Source: Verrucomicrobia bacterium UBA3750
GTDB taxonomy: Bacteria > Verrucomicrobiota > Kiritimatiellia > RFP12 > UBA1067
Assembly: GCA_002371755.1 (NCBI GenBank)
Contig: DFGM01000017.1
Location: 15,601 to 33,561 of the forward strand
Direction: 5' to 3'
Length of the DNA: 17,961 nucleotides
Shown: positions 1 to 8,000 of the stretch, in pieces
How positions within the stretch are numbered: the first letter of the stretch is position 1
Layout: each line of letters starts with the position of its first letter
Position numbers and translations under genes: made by a program
Notes under the pieces: model-generated
Databases searched by the model: none
What the model was told of the DNA's origin: nothing
What the model saw: only the letters and a program-made list of their open reading frames with translations

Positions 1-675
1 GGCTTCTCGTCCGTCATGATCGACGCATCCTCCCTTCCTTTCCAAGAGAACATCAAGCTCACGAAGAAGGTTGTGCAGTACGCGCACAAGTACGACGTCA
101 CGGTCGAAGCCGAGCTTGGCGTTCTGGCCGGCGTCGAAGATGAAGTCTCCGCGGCCGAGAGCCACTACACGAAGCCCGAGGAAGTGATTGAGTTCGCGAC
201 CAAGACCGGCTGCGATTCGCTCGCCATTTCGATCGGCACCTCGCACGGCGCCTACAAGTTCACCCCCGAGCAGTGCACGCGCGACCCCAAGACCGGCAAG
301 CTCATTCCGCCGCCCTTGGCGTTCGACGTCCTCAAGGAAATCGAGAAGAAGCTCCCCGGCTTCCCGATTGTTCTCCATGGCTCCTCCTCCGTCCCGCAGG
401 AGGAAGTCGACACAATCAACAAGTACGGCGGCAAGCTTCCCGATGCGGTCGGCATTCCGGAAGAGCAGCTTCGCAAGGCAGCGAAGAGCGCGGTGTGCAA
501 GATAAACATCGACTCCGACTCCCGTCTCGCCATGACGGCCGCCATCCGCCAGCACTTCGCCGAGCATCCTGAGCACTTCGACCCGCGCCAGTATCTGACG
601 CCTGCGCGCGAAAACATGAAGAAGCTGTATATCCACAAGATCGTGAACGTGCTTGGCTCCAACAACAAGCTGTAA
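1..675 (+). CDS. fba: class II fructose-bisphosphate aldolase, C-terminal part (5' end outside window)
   Basis: Zinc-dependent aldolase of glycolysis and gluconeogenesis, cleaving fructose 1,6-bisphosphate to dihydroxyacetone phosphate and glyceraldehyde 3-phosphate in the cytoplasm. The frame is open from base 1, so 225 residues are visible and the N-terminal part, with the first zinc ligand, is missing. Visible family signatures: GFSSVMIDASSLPFQEN, the VEAELGVLAGVEDE segment with the conserved acidic residues, SIGTSHGAYK with a zinc-ligand His, VLHGSSSVP with another zinc-ligand His, KINIDSDSR (phosphate and substrate binding), and the C-terminal DPRQYLTPARENMKKLY. The closest recalled family type is the Bacillus FbaA-like class, but with longer loops after SHGAYK and after VLHGSSSVP. 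An ATG at 16 lies inside the conserved domain and is not the real start. purM begins 2 nt after the stop. Confidence 0.95.
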   Translation, partial: GFSSVMIDASSLPFQENIKLTKKVVQYAHKYDVTVEAELGVLAGVEDEVSAAESHYTKPEEVIEFATKTGCDSLAISIGTSHGAYKFTPEQCTRDPKTGKLIPPPLAFDVLKEIEKKLPGFPIVLHGSSSVPQEEVDTINKYGGKLPDAVGIPEEQLRKAAKSAVCKINIDSDSRLAMTAAIRQHFAEHPEHFDPRQYLTPARENMKKLYIHKIVNVLGSNNKL

Positions 676-677
676 TC

Positions 678-1718
678 ATGGCAAAGGAAAACAAATCGGC
701 ATACGCCCAGGCGGGCGTCAACATCGACAACAAGATGGCGGCGTTGACCGCCATCAAGGAGATGGTGGCGTCCACCAAGACCCAAAGCGTCATAGGCGGA
801 ATCGGGTCGTTTGGCGGCCTTCACAAGGTTCCCCAGGGGAGCGACGAGATTCTCGTCGCTTCCACTGACGGCGTCGGCACCAAACTCAAAGTGGCCGCGC
901 TGATGAACAAGCACGACACGGTCGGCCAGGATATCGTGAACCACTGCGTCAACGACATCCTCGTGCAGGGCGCGAAACCGCTGTTCTTCATGGACTATGT
1001 CGGTGCTGCCAAGTTCGATGCCGCGCAATTCAAGCAGATTGTCGCCGGGCTGTGCAAGGCCTGCCGCGAAAACGGCATGGCGCTTTTGGGCGGCGAGACC
1101 GCCGAAATGCCGGGGCTTTATCCGGCGGGCGAATACGACCTCGTAGGCACGATCGTCGGGCACGTCTCGAAGAAAGGTCTTATCACCGGCAAGTCCATAC
1201 GCGCCGGAGACATGATAATCGGCTTCCCTTCCGGCGGACTTCAGACCAACGGCTATTCGCTCGCGCGCAGGGTAATCTTCGACCTCTGCCAGCTTTCTTG
1301 GAGAGACAAGCTCCCCGGCACGAACCAGACGTTCGGCGAGGCGCTTCTTGCGGTGCATCGCAGCTTCCTCAAGCCCGTCTCCAAGCTTCTCGAGCGTGGC
1401 GTGAAGATTTCCGGCATGGCGCACATCACGGGCGGCGGCTTCCCGGATAATATTCCGAGGGTCCTCCCCAAGGTCTGCAACGCCGAAATCGACCGCAGCA
1501 GCTGGGATGTCCCGACGATATTCAAGTTCATCGAGCGTCAGGGCAAGGTGGACCACGACGAGATGTACCGCGTATTCAACATGGGGATTGGATTCGTTGT
1601 AATCATACCCAAGAACGACCTCACCCGCGCCACGAACATTCTCAAGGCGCAGCATCAGCCATACCACATCATCGGCACCATCCGCAAAGGAACGGGCGTG
1701 GTGACGTACAAGGCCTGA
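678..1718 (+). CDS. purM: phosphoribosylformylglycinamidine cyclo-ligase (AIR synthetase)
   Basis: Fifth step of de novo purine synthesis: ATP-dependent ring closure of FGAM to 5-aminoimidazole ribonucleotide, in the cytoplasm. The 346 residues match the usual length of about 345. Recognisable PurM features in order: an N-terminal YAQAGVNIDNK, GIGSFGG, the ATP-binding STDGVGTKLK, VNDILVQGAKPLFFMDY, LLGGETAEMPGLY, GFPSGGLQTNGYSLAR, HITGGGFPDNIPRVLP and the C-terminal NMGIGFVVI. These are the conserved blocks of the PurM/PurL/HypE/SelD ATP-binding superfamily, in the PurM arrangement. It starts 2 nt after the aldolase stop without a clear Shine-Dalgarno, which suggests translational coupling in one transcript. 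A strong terminator-like hairpin starts 26 nt after its stop, so purM may be the last efficiently transcribed gene of the unit. No other purine genes are in view. Confidence 0.97.
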   Translation: MAKENKSAYAQAGVNIDNKMAALTAIKEMVASTKTQSVIGGIGSFGGLHKVPQGSDEILVASTDGVGTKLKVAALMNKHDTVGQDIVNHCVNDILVQGAKPLFFMDYVGAAKFDAAQFKQIVAGLCKACRENGMALLGGETAEMPGLYPAGEYDLVGTIVGHVSKKGLITGKSIRAGDMIIGFPSGGLQTNGYSLARRVIFDLCQLSWRDKLPGTNQTFGEALLAVHRSFLKPVSKLLERGVKISGMAHITGGGFPDNIPRVLPKVCNAEIDRSSWDVPTIFKFIERQGKVDHDEMYRVFNMGIGFVVIIPKNDLTRATNILKAQHQPYHIIGTIRKGTGVVTYKA

Positions 1719-1721
1719 GGC

Positions 1722-2480
1722 ATGGTGTTCGCGGAAGAACACAAAACGAGGACCGGGGGAAGTGAAGCTTCTTCCGGTCCCGTTTCATTTGCGCAAGCCG
1801 CCCCCAAGGTGCTGGTCCTCAACGGCTGGGCGGCTTCGAAAGACGCCTGGAGCCTCTGCAAGTTCCCGTGCGACGGCATCTTTTCCTACCTCGACCACCT
1901 AAACGGCGCCACCGACAACGCATTCGACGCAGCGGAAAGCGTCGTGCTTGTCGGCTGGTCTATGGGAGGATCATACGCCCTCAAGCTCGCCGCAAGAGCG
2001 CCGCAAAAGGTGAAAGGCATCATCCTTGCCGCAGCCACTCCGCGAATGATGGCCGACTCTGGCGGTTGGCAGGGAATGACCCCCAGACGCCTCGCCGCCC
2101 TTGAAATGGGGCTGCGACTCACTTTGGGCGGAGGATTCTTCGGCCCACCGGAAGGAAAGCCGAATCCATATCTCGCCGACAGCGAGGAAAATCTCTCGCG
2201 AGGCATCGACTATCTTCGCAAAACCGACCTTCGAGCCGAACTTGAGGCCGCGAGAGACGCCCTATCTTCGATCCCCGCATATATCTTCAACAGCGAACGC
2301 GACGGCGTAGTCCGCAAATCGAACGCCGAATATCTCAAGAGCATATTCACCAATGCCACGGTGGAAATCATCCCGGGCTCCGAACACGCACTTCCTGTTT
2401 CCATTCCGGAAAAGCTCGACTATGCCGTGGAAACGCTTTGCCGCTCCAGTCGCCAGGGAATTGACGCCGCACGAATATGA
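1722..2480 (+). CDS. alpha/beta hydrolase, BioH-like (possible pimeloyl-ACP methyl ester esterase)
   Basis: Serine hydrolase of the alpha/beta fold, 252 aa, close to BioH size. The fold begins at KVLVLNGWAASKDAW (about residue 29). The nucleophile elbow is GWSMGG with Ser80; the acid is Asp194 in NSERDGVV and the base is His222 in GSEHALP. The GWSxGG elbow, the 'YLRKTDLRAEL' segment before the Asp strand and the position of the His resemble BioH, which releases pimeloyl-ACP from its methyl ester in biotin synthesis. No bio genes are in view, so the substrate is unproven; a general carboxylesterase is equally possible. ATG 1722 lies 3 nt after the purM stop. The only nearby alternative starts are GTG 1725 or GTG 1809, and the latter would trim the first strand. 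Residues 8-22 are encoded inside a long hairpin. The stop overlaps the next start as ATGA. Confidence 0.8.
   Translation: MVFAEEHKTRTGGSEASSGPVSFAQAAPKVLVLNGWAASKDAWSLCKFPCDGIFSYLDHLNGATDNAFDAAESVVLVGWSMGGSYALKLAARAPQKVKGIILAAATPRMMADSGGWQGMTPRRLAALEMGLRLTLGGGFFGPPEGKPNPYLADSEENLSRGIDYLRKTDLRAELEAARDALSSIPAYIFNSERDGVVRKSNAEYLKSIFTNATVEIIPGSEHALPVSIPEKLDYAVETLCRSSRQGIDAARI
1744..1785 (+). terminator. strong terminator-like hairpin inside the hydrolase 5' coding region
   Basis: AAACG (1744-1748) pairs with CGTTT (1781-1785), GGACCGG (1750-1756) with CCGGTCC (1774-1780), and GGGAAG (1757-1762) with CTTCTT (1768-1773) using two G-U pairs. That gives 18 base pairs with one bulged A and a 5-nt TGAAG loop. 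The A-rich upstream flank and the T-rich downstream side (CGTTTCATTT) are typical of intrinsic terminators, although the U-tract is interrupted by C and A. It sits 26 nt after the purM stop and about 20 nt into the hydrolase frame, so it could terminate purM or attenuate the downstream genes. Confidence 0.6.
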
Positions 2481-4372
2481 ACACAGTCCCCTGCCATACG
2501 AGATCCTCCCGTACCGGTGCGCTTTGCGCCGGTATGCTGTTGCTCACCTTGCTGTCACCATCCACATCCCTTTTCGCCGAAGACGAGATTATCGAATCCA
2601 CCGGACACTGGAGCCGTCCAAACCCAAGTTGGCAGGCAAAGGCACGGGAAAGCGCCAAAAAAGCATCCCGTTCTCTCAAAACGCGCAACTTCAAGGCAAC
2701 CAGCGCCCTTCAGCTTCCGCCAAGCTGGGATTCGCGCACCGTTGGCGACGGCGGTTGGGTGACGCCGGTAAAGAACCAAAGTCCATTCGGAACATGTTGG
2801 GCCTTTGCCGCAATGGCCACCATAGAGACTCAACTCAAAAAAGCAGGCTATGGCGATGTAGACCTCTCCGAAATGAACATGGCCAACCTGCACGGCTACG
2901 ACCACGATGCCGTGAACAATGGCGGCAACTGCTATCTTTCGGCAGCTTATCTTCTCCGCTGGGGCGGAGCGGTGCTTGAAGCCAACGACCCGTACAGGAA
3001 GTCGAAGACCGAATGGCAAGACAACCCCAGCCACCAACTGTCCCCTTCCATACATGTCAAGGAACTCGTATTCGTGCCGGGAAGGGAAAGCGTGACGAAC
3101 AACGATACGCTCAAAGAGGCAATCATGGAATATGGGGCCGTCTCGGTATCTTTCTACGTGACAGGCGCAAAGGTCCAGTCCGGCACTGGCGCGGCATATT
3201 GCCCATACAGCAAGACTCCCGACCACGAAGTCGTGCTTGTCGGGTGGGACGACACCTATCCCGCAGCAAACTTTGCCGACACTCCCCCCGGCGACGGCGC
3301 CTGGCTCGCAAAGAACTCATGGGGCACCGGCTCCGGCGACAAAGGCTATTTGCATGTTTCATACTACGATGCCAATTTGTGCGCCAGCAATGACACAGGA
3401 GTCGTATTCATACCGGCTTTAGGCGAAAACGACAATTACGATGCTGTCTATGGATATGATTCTTTGGGTGATGTAGGCGAACTGGAACTAAAGGATACGG
3501 AAGGAAACTCCAAAAATCCATCGCTTTGCGCCCAGTTCCGCGCCAACTGGAACGAATCTCTGGCTGCTGTCGGATTCTATTCATACGACTTGGATGATAC
3601 GGTGTGGGATATCAAGATATACACAAATGCCACTGACTTTGCCCAAATGCCGCTGGCAAAACAGCTCGCCCTTTCGCAGCAAAGCACCGTTCACCATCTC
3701 GGCTACTCCACTATCAGGCTCGAAAAGGAGATACCGCTGAAGCCCGGCACCGTATATTCTGTCGTAATCACCCGCGAAAGCGACGAAGGCACCTTGATTC
3801 CGGTATGCTTTGCTGATGAAAATGCCTGCACACAGTCGTTTATCCCCGCAAAGAAGCGCACCTTCTGGCGGATGCCAGGCTCGAAAATCTGGCAAGATTC
3901 TGCCGAATATGCAGATTTACCGTGCAATATCTGCCTGAAAGCGTATACTCGCTCGACTGCGACACCCGCAGATGGCGACATCCCCTCCCCAGACTCCTCC
4001 GGCGACACGTTCGTGGCTCAACTTTCCTCCTACACAGGAACAGAATACATGGGCTGGAAGTGGCAATACCAGACAGAACTCGCACGCCAAGCCTCGGGCA
4101 CGTTTGGCGCAATCGCCAATCTCGTTTGCGCCAACGGCCGCTCTTTGTGGGCAAACTGGGCATTTGGCCTCGACCCATCCATTGCAGATTCAAAGTTCGA
4201 GCTCGGCATTGAAATGACAGGCTCCACCCCGTCGCTTGTCTGGCAGCCCGATTTGAGGCCAAACCGCACCTACAAAATATATGGCAAAGAAACCCTTTCC
4301 AGCGAAAATTGGCTGGAAGTGGACGATTTAGCAACAACTCCAGCACATTTCTTCCGCCTCGGCGCTGAATAG
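2477..4372 (+). CDS. secreted papain-family (C1A) cysteine protease with lectin-like domain and PVC-type C-terminal module
   Basis: Exported cysteine endopeptidase, 631 aa. A signal peptide covers residues 1-34 (two Arg, then the hydrophobic GALCAGMLLLTLL, with probable cleavage at SLFA|EDE). A short pro-region of about 45 residues precedes LPPSWDSR. Catalytic residues in family order: oxyanion Gln101 and Cys107 in VKNQSPFGTCWAFA, His250 in DHEVVLVGW, Asn280 in KNSWGTGSGDKGYLHVSY. Residues about 318-490 resemble the lectin-like beta domain that follows C1A domains in bacterial and archaeal proteins (CAQFRANWNESLAAVGFYS, IKIYTNATDF, PLKPGTVYSVVITR). After a Pro/Ser/Asp linker, residues about 510-631 form a module also found at the end of the giant gene product. 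The start overlaps the hydrolase stop (ATGA), suggesting coupling. Local GC drops around 3400-3600, visibly below the neighbouring housekeeping genes. The substrate is unknown. Confidence 0.9.
   Translation: MNTVPCHTRSSRTGALCAGMLLLTLLSPSTSLFAEDEIIESTGHWSRPNPSWQAKARESAKKASRSLKTRNFKATSALQLPPSWDSRTVGDGGWVTPVKNQSPFGTCWAFAAMATIETQLKKAGYGDVDLSEMNMANLHGYDHDAVNNGGNCYLSAAYLLRWGGAVLEANDPYRKSKTEWQDNPSHQLSPSIHVKELVFVPGRESVTNNDTLKEAIMEYGAVSVSFYVTGAKVQSGTGAAYCPYSKTPDHEVVLVGWDDTYPAANFADTPPGDGAWLAKNSWGTGSGDKGYLHVSYYDANLCASNDTGVVFIPALGENDNYDAVYGYDSLGDVGELELKDTEGNSKNPSLCAQFRANWNESLAAVGFYSYDLDDTVWDIKIYTNATDFAQMPLAKQLALSQQSTVHHLGYSTIRLEKEIPLKPGTVYSVVITRESDEGTLIPVCFADENACTQSFIPAKKRTFWRMPGSKIWQDSAEYADLPCNICLKAYTRSTATPADGDIPSPDSSGDTFVAQLSSYTGTEYMGWKWQYQTELARQASGTFGAIANLVCANGRSLWANWAFGLDPSIADSKFELGIEMTGSTPSLVWQPDLRPNRTYKIYGKETLSSENWLEVDDLATTPAHFFRLGAE
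4100..4369 (+). other. C-terminal sorting/attachment-type module of the papain-family protease
   Basis: This is roughly the last 90 residues. It reads LWANWAFGLDPSIADSKF, then IEMTGSTPSLVWQPDLRP, RTYKIYGKETLS and NWLEV, ending in FFRLGAE. It aligns block by block with the end of the giant protein (13096-13328). Similar 'GTDPTD ... W ... Y.V ... L...W' ends are common on secreted Verrucomicrobia and relatives. A role in export or surface retention is inference. Confidence 0.6.
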
Positions 4373-4426
4373 CACCAGCTAAGCCACCACCCTGCGATAA
4401 TCGGGAGTTCAGGTTTTTGGGCAGGG

Positions 4427-4456
4427 TTGACACTCCAAAGCCGTTTATGCTATAAT
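4427..4456 (+). promoter_or_regulatory. sigma-70-type promoter of the tRNA-Arg gene
   Basis: Perfect -35 TTGACA (4427-4432), an 18-nt spacer, perfect -10 TATAAT (4451-4456), and an extended -10 TG at 4448-4449. Transcription would start near 4463, giving a 5' leader of about 50 nt before the mature tRNA at 4515. It lies 54 bp after the protease stop, so the tRNA does not depend on upstream transcription. Confidence 0.88.
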
Positions 4457-4514
4457 ATCACCCGACACGAGCACAGGGTCTTTAGGACATTCTCTGGCTT
4501 TCGTGCAATTCGCC

Positions 4515-4591
4515 GGGCCTGTAGCTCACTTGGACAGAGCAACTGCCTTCTAAGCAGTGGGTAGTGGGTTCGATTCCCGCCAGGCCCGCCA
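4515..4591 (+). tRNA. tRNA-Arg (anticodon TCT), CCA encoded
   Basis: Cloverleaf read directly from sequence. The acceptor stem is GGGCCTG (4515-4521) with CAGGCCC (4581-4587), discriminator G4588 and an encoded CCA at 4589-4591. The D stem is GCTC/GAGC. The anticodon stem is ACTGC/GCAGT around loop CTTCTAA, with anticodon TCT at 4549-4551. The variable loop is GGGTA. The T stem is GTGGG/CCCGC with loop TTCGATT. It decodes AGA (and AGG by wobble), minor Arg codons in a GC-rich genome. No duplicated 3' end was seen elsewhere in the window, so there is no sign of integration here. Confidence 0.97.
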
Positions 4592-4668
4592 TATCCTCCC
4601 TCTCATCTCCCCCTCACTCCCCTATCATCTCCCCTACACCCCCAAACCGCCCCCTCTACCCATCACTC
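4592..4668 (+). terminator. C-rich, G-free tract: candidate Rho-utilisation (rut) region after the tRNA
   Basis: Immediately after CCA, 77 nt contain about 45 C and a single G (4649) on the sense strand. The rest is T and A, with an imperfect ~20-nt internal repetition of ATCTCCCC. Such unstructured, C-over-G RNA is the known hallmark of Rho loading sites. No intrinsic hairpin with a U-tract follows the tRNA. Termination here is inference. Confidence 0.4.
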
Positions 4669-4689
4669 GCCCAAAGCGCATCACTCCAG

Positions 4690-4799
4690 AATCCAATGGG
4701 CATGGGACGCAAATCCAATGCCCATTGAACTGGAATCCAATGCCCATTGAGTTCCAATCCAATGCCCATTGAGTTCGAATCCAATGCCCATTGGATTCG
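4690..4799. repeat. four tandem copies of a 22-bp near-palindromic repeat plus one inverted half copy
   Basis: Direct copies of AATCCAATGCCCATTGAGTT-type units start at 4712, 4734, 4756 and 4778, exactly 22 bp apart and without spacers. Variation is confined to the last ~5 bases. The last copy is a perfect inverted repeat, AATCCAAT-GCCC-ATTGGATT. An inverted copy of the core (AATCCAATGGGCAT, 4690-4703) lies just upstream. The array sits 122 bp before the -35 of the giant gene promoter. Function is unknown; candidates are a multi-site operator, an RNA structure, or a genome-wide dispersed repeat. Confidence 0.9.
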
Positions 4800-4920
4800 C
4801 CAGCGATGCTCTTTGATGGGATAACCTCTTATCCGGGGGCGTTTGAGGGCATTTCCTGCAAGTTTCGCCGCCCCCGCCCGCAAAAACCTCCCGCACGACC
4901 CGGCAAACCGTCACGCCCCA

Positions 4921-4950
4921 TTGACACGCCTAAGACTCCTATGGTAAAAT
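4921..4950 (+). promoter_or_regulatory. sigma-70-type promoter of the giant surface protein gene
   Basis: Perfect -35 TTGACA (4921-4926), an 18-nt spacer, -10 TAAAAT (4945-4950) and an extended -10 TG at 4942-4943. The start would be near 4957, giving a leader of about 62 nt before ATG 5019. The rest of the 427-bp gap (4800-4920) shows nothing recognisable beyond another C-rich stretch. Confidence 0.8.
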
Positions 4951-4969
4951 ATACCCGGATACTCGTTCA

Positions 4970-4988
4970 GGGGTGCGGAGCGCACTTC
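4970..4988 (+). other. small hairpin in the 5' leader of the giant gene
   Basis: GTGCG (4973-4977) pairs with CGCAC (4981-4985) around a GAG loop, extendable by two G-U pairs and a G-C pair to 8 bp. It lies about 15 nt after the inferred transcription start and 19 nt before the ribosome binding site, so it could stabilise the mRNA 5' end. Confidence 0.5.
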
Positions 4989-5006
4989 CGGCGGGAGCCT
5001 ATATAT

Positions 5007-5011
5007 AAGGA
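5007..5011 (+). promoter_or_regulatory. ribosome binding site that fixes the giant gene start
   Basis: AAGGA ends 7 nt before ATG 5019 in an A/T-rich context, directly preceding a good signal peptide. The frame is open further upstream to ATG 4791, but that extension would run through the tandem repeat and the promoter and is rejected. Confidence 0.8.
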
Positions 5012-5018
5012 TATAAAC

Positions 5019-8000
5019 ATGGACATAAAGTCGATAAGGAAGGCCGCCATTCTCTCTTCAATGGCGTTTTGCGCATTCGCGGCGGGTTTCGCTTTCGCAG
5101 GAGAAGAAGACGGCTCCCGCACCTCAGGAGGAGTTTCCGCGCTCGCAACGGAAACACGCACAGCTACCATCGACGGCATCAACTGGACATATATGGTGCA
5201 GGATGGGCGCGCAATCCTTGGCGGCGGCCGCAGGACTGTAAGGGCGATAGACCCGGAAACTGAAGGAAATATCGAAATCCCTGCGATTATTGACGGTTAT
5301 AGCGTCACTGCCATCGGAAGTGGCGCATTCTACGATTGCGGCGGCATAACAGGCGTCTCGCTGCCCTCCACGATCACGTCAATCGGCAAAGACGCCTTCA
5401 ATGGAGCGACTTCTCTCGCCTCTATTTCGCTGCCCGACGGGGTTGTTTCGCTCGGCAGCGGCGCATTTGAAGAATGCTGGAGCCTTGCCACCGTGAACCT
5501 CCCCTCTTCGATGACCGAAATCCCCGAGGCGGCTTTCTCCTTCTGCGAATCGCTCGAATCGCTCACCATACCAGAGACAATAGCCTCCATCGGGGCGGAT
5601 GCGCTCTATGGCTGCGACGCTCTTAAGCGCGTGATCTTCCTGGGTGCACCGCCAAAAATGGAAGATTCCGGCATTTTCGACCTTGACGCCCCTCCTGCGC
5701 TGCTCTGCCGCATGGCGCACTATGCCGAGTTTCTCGCCCTCGCCTCCGATGGGCAGGATGTATTCACAATCGACGGCTCGGGCCTAATCCCGGGGAGTAC
5801 CTCTTTCTCGTTCGGTCCGGTAGGCCTGGAGAGCAGCGATTCAGAGACGGTCGTTTTCAAAAACACATCCACCGGCGCGGTCACGGTGACGGGTATCGAG
5901 CACTTCTCATTCGCATCCATGCCGGCAGAGACATTCGACGATTCATCCACCGTTGACGGCTGGGCGTTCAGCCCCGAGTGGGCGTGGGGCATCGAAAACG
6001 GCGTCCTTTCGTCCTCGCTCGACGGCACGGCGATAGACGGTCGCCGCTACGCATATCTGCCCGGCACCTATTCCAACTTCACGGTTCAGGCCGACATACG
6101 CCTTTATGGCGACCAAGACTGCGCCGTCGGCATACTCGCGTGCGCCGACGAACGCTTCGACGGCGGCAGCGTCGGTTCGGGGCTCCGGTTCCAGATTGCT
6201 CCGGGCGGAGAATACATGATTCTGCGCTACGAAGACGGTGAACGCACTACCATCGTCGAGTGGACTGAATGCGATGCCATAGTGACGGACGGCGTGAACA
6301 CGCTTACAGTGGCCGCGCACGGCTCGAACTTCGCATTTGCCATCAACGGCGAGCAGGTGTGGGCGGGGGAAGATTCCGCCCTGCCCGGTCCCGGACGCGT
6401 CGGCTTCTTCAACTACGATGACGACATCGGCAACTACATGACCATAGACAACTTGCGCTTCAAGGAAGAGGTCTTTGCCGTTGGCGACGAGGCCGAGGCC
6501 ATAGCCGCCTTCCCGGTTGCCGCGCAATTCCCGTTCACCCTGGCATCCGGCGAAAGCGCAAACTTCCCAATATCGTTCCAGCCGCTCAAGAAAGGGTTCG
6601 TCGGCACGATGTTCCATATTTCCTCCACGAAAGGCGATCCCGTGGAATTCGCCGTCAGCGGCACAGGCGTGGAGGACGACCTCTGGGTCGTTGGCGCCAG
6701 AAAACTCGCGTTTTCCGGCCACACCGGCAGTCCGTTCTCGCCGGAAAGCCTTACGCTATCTGTCTCAAACTCGTTCCGCCGCGCCCAGAGCTTCACGATT
6801 GCGGTGCCGGAGTGGCTGGAATGCACAGAACAAAGCGTCGGAATCCCCGCCGTCTCGTCCACAAATATCGTATTTCGCCTGAAATCTTCCGCCGCGGCCC
6901 TGGCCACGGGCAAGTATGAGGGAGCCGTCGAAATCGTCCACACCGACAACGGCTACGCGCACTCACTCCCGGCAACGCTCGATTCGTATGTGACGGGCAC
7001 CCCCATTCTGCCGGATGGCGAGCTTGTGGTCACGAACCGTCCCGGGCAGGTGCAGACGCGCACCGTCCCGCTCGGCAACGCTGCGACAAGCGACGGTGCG
7101 CTCTCGGCCCGGCTCACTACGATGGAGACCGGGCTCGTGGAGGCAACGGCGGAATCCGCAGCTGCGGCAAAAGCGGCACGCCGCGCCGCCGGGGGCGTCA
7201 GGATAAAATCCGGGGCGAAACATTCCCCCCGCCGCATCCTCGTGCGTTTCGATACGACGCGGCTTTCGTCTTCATGCGACAAAGCCGGCAAAGACAAGCC
7301 GGACTATGCGGCGGCTGTCGAGCGTCTTTGCGGCGGGCGCATCCTCAAGACATACCACATCGTGCCGGGCCTCGTCCTCGTGGAACTGCCCGAGGCGACC
7401 AAGGATTCCGCCGCTCTCGAATCCACGCTCCGGGCCATTGAAGCGCGCGACAACGTGGTCTATGCGGAGCCGGACTACCTGGTGAAAGCCAATCTCGTTC
7501 CGAACGATCCTGACTACGAGAAGCTTTGGGGCATGAGCAACACGGGGCAGTCCGGCGGCAAACCGGGCGCCGACATCTCGGCGGAAGAAGCCTGGGATAC
7601 GACTACAGGCTCGCGCGACATAATCGTAGGCGTCATCGACTCCGGCATCGAATACACCCACCCCGACCTCGCGGCAAACATGTGGCGAAACCCGGGCGAA
7701 ATCCCGGATAACGGCATCGACGACGACGGCAACGGATACGTCGACGACGTCTACGGCATCAACGCGATCAAGCTCGACGGCGATCCGTACGACGACAACG
7801 AGCACGGCACCCACTGCGCGGGAACGATCGGCGGCGTGGGCAACAACGGCATAGGCGTGGCGGGCGTCTGCTGGAACGTAAGCCTCATGGCGCTCAAGTT
7901 CCTAGACTCCGAAGGCTACGGCTACGATGCCGATGCCGTTACCTGCATCGAATACGCCATCGACAACGGCGCGAGAGTGCTGAGCAATTCCTGGGGCGGA

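Noticed and set aside
252..1742. 496-codon open frame on the minus strand across the aldolase and purM
   Set aside because: It is antisense to two clear housekeeping genes, and its translation shows no recognisable domain. Long antisense frames are expected in GC-rich coding DNA.
4390..4426. Terminator after the papain-family protease from CCCTGC (4390-4395) and GCAGGG (4421-4426)
   Set aside because: The loop is 25 nt, the stem only 6 bp, and there is no U-tract; it also runs into the tRNA promoter.
4515..4591. tRNA gene as an integration (att) site for a mobile element
   Set aside because: No duplicate of the tRNA 3' end and no integrase in the window.
4690..4799. CRISPR array
   Set aside because: The 22-bp units are directly adjacent, with no spacers and no cas genes.
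4791..5018. 76-residue N-terminal extension of the giant protein
   Set aside because: It would start inside the tandem repeat and run through the promoter and leader. A ribosome binding site and signal peptide mark ATG 5019.
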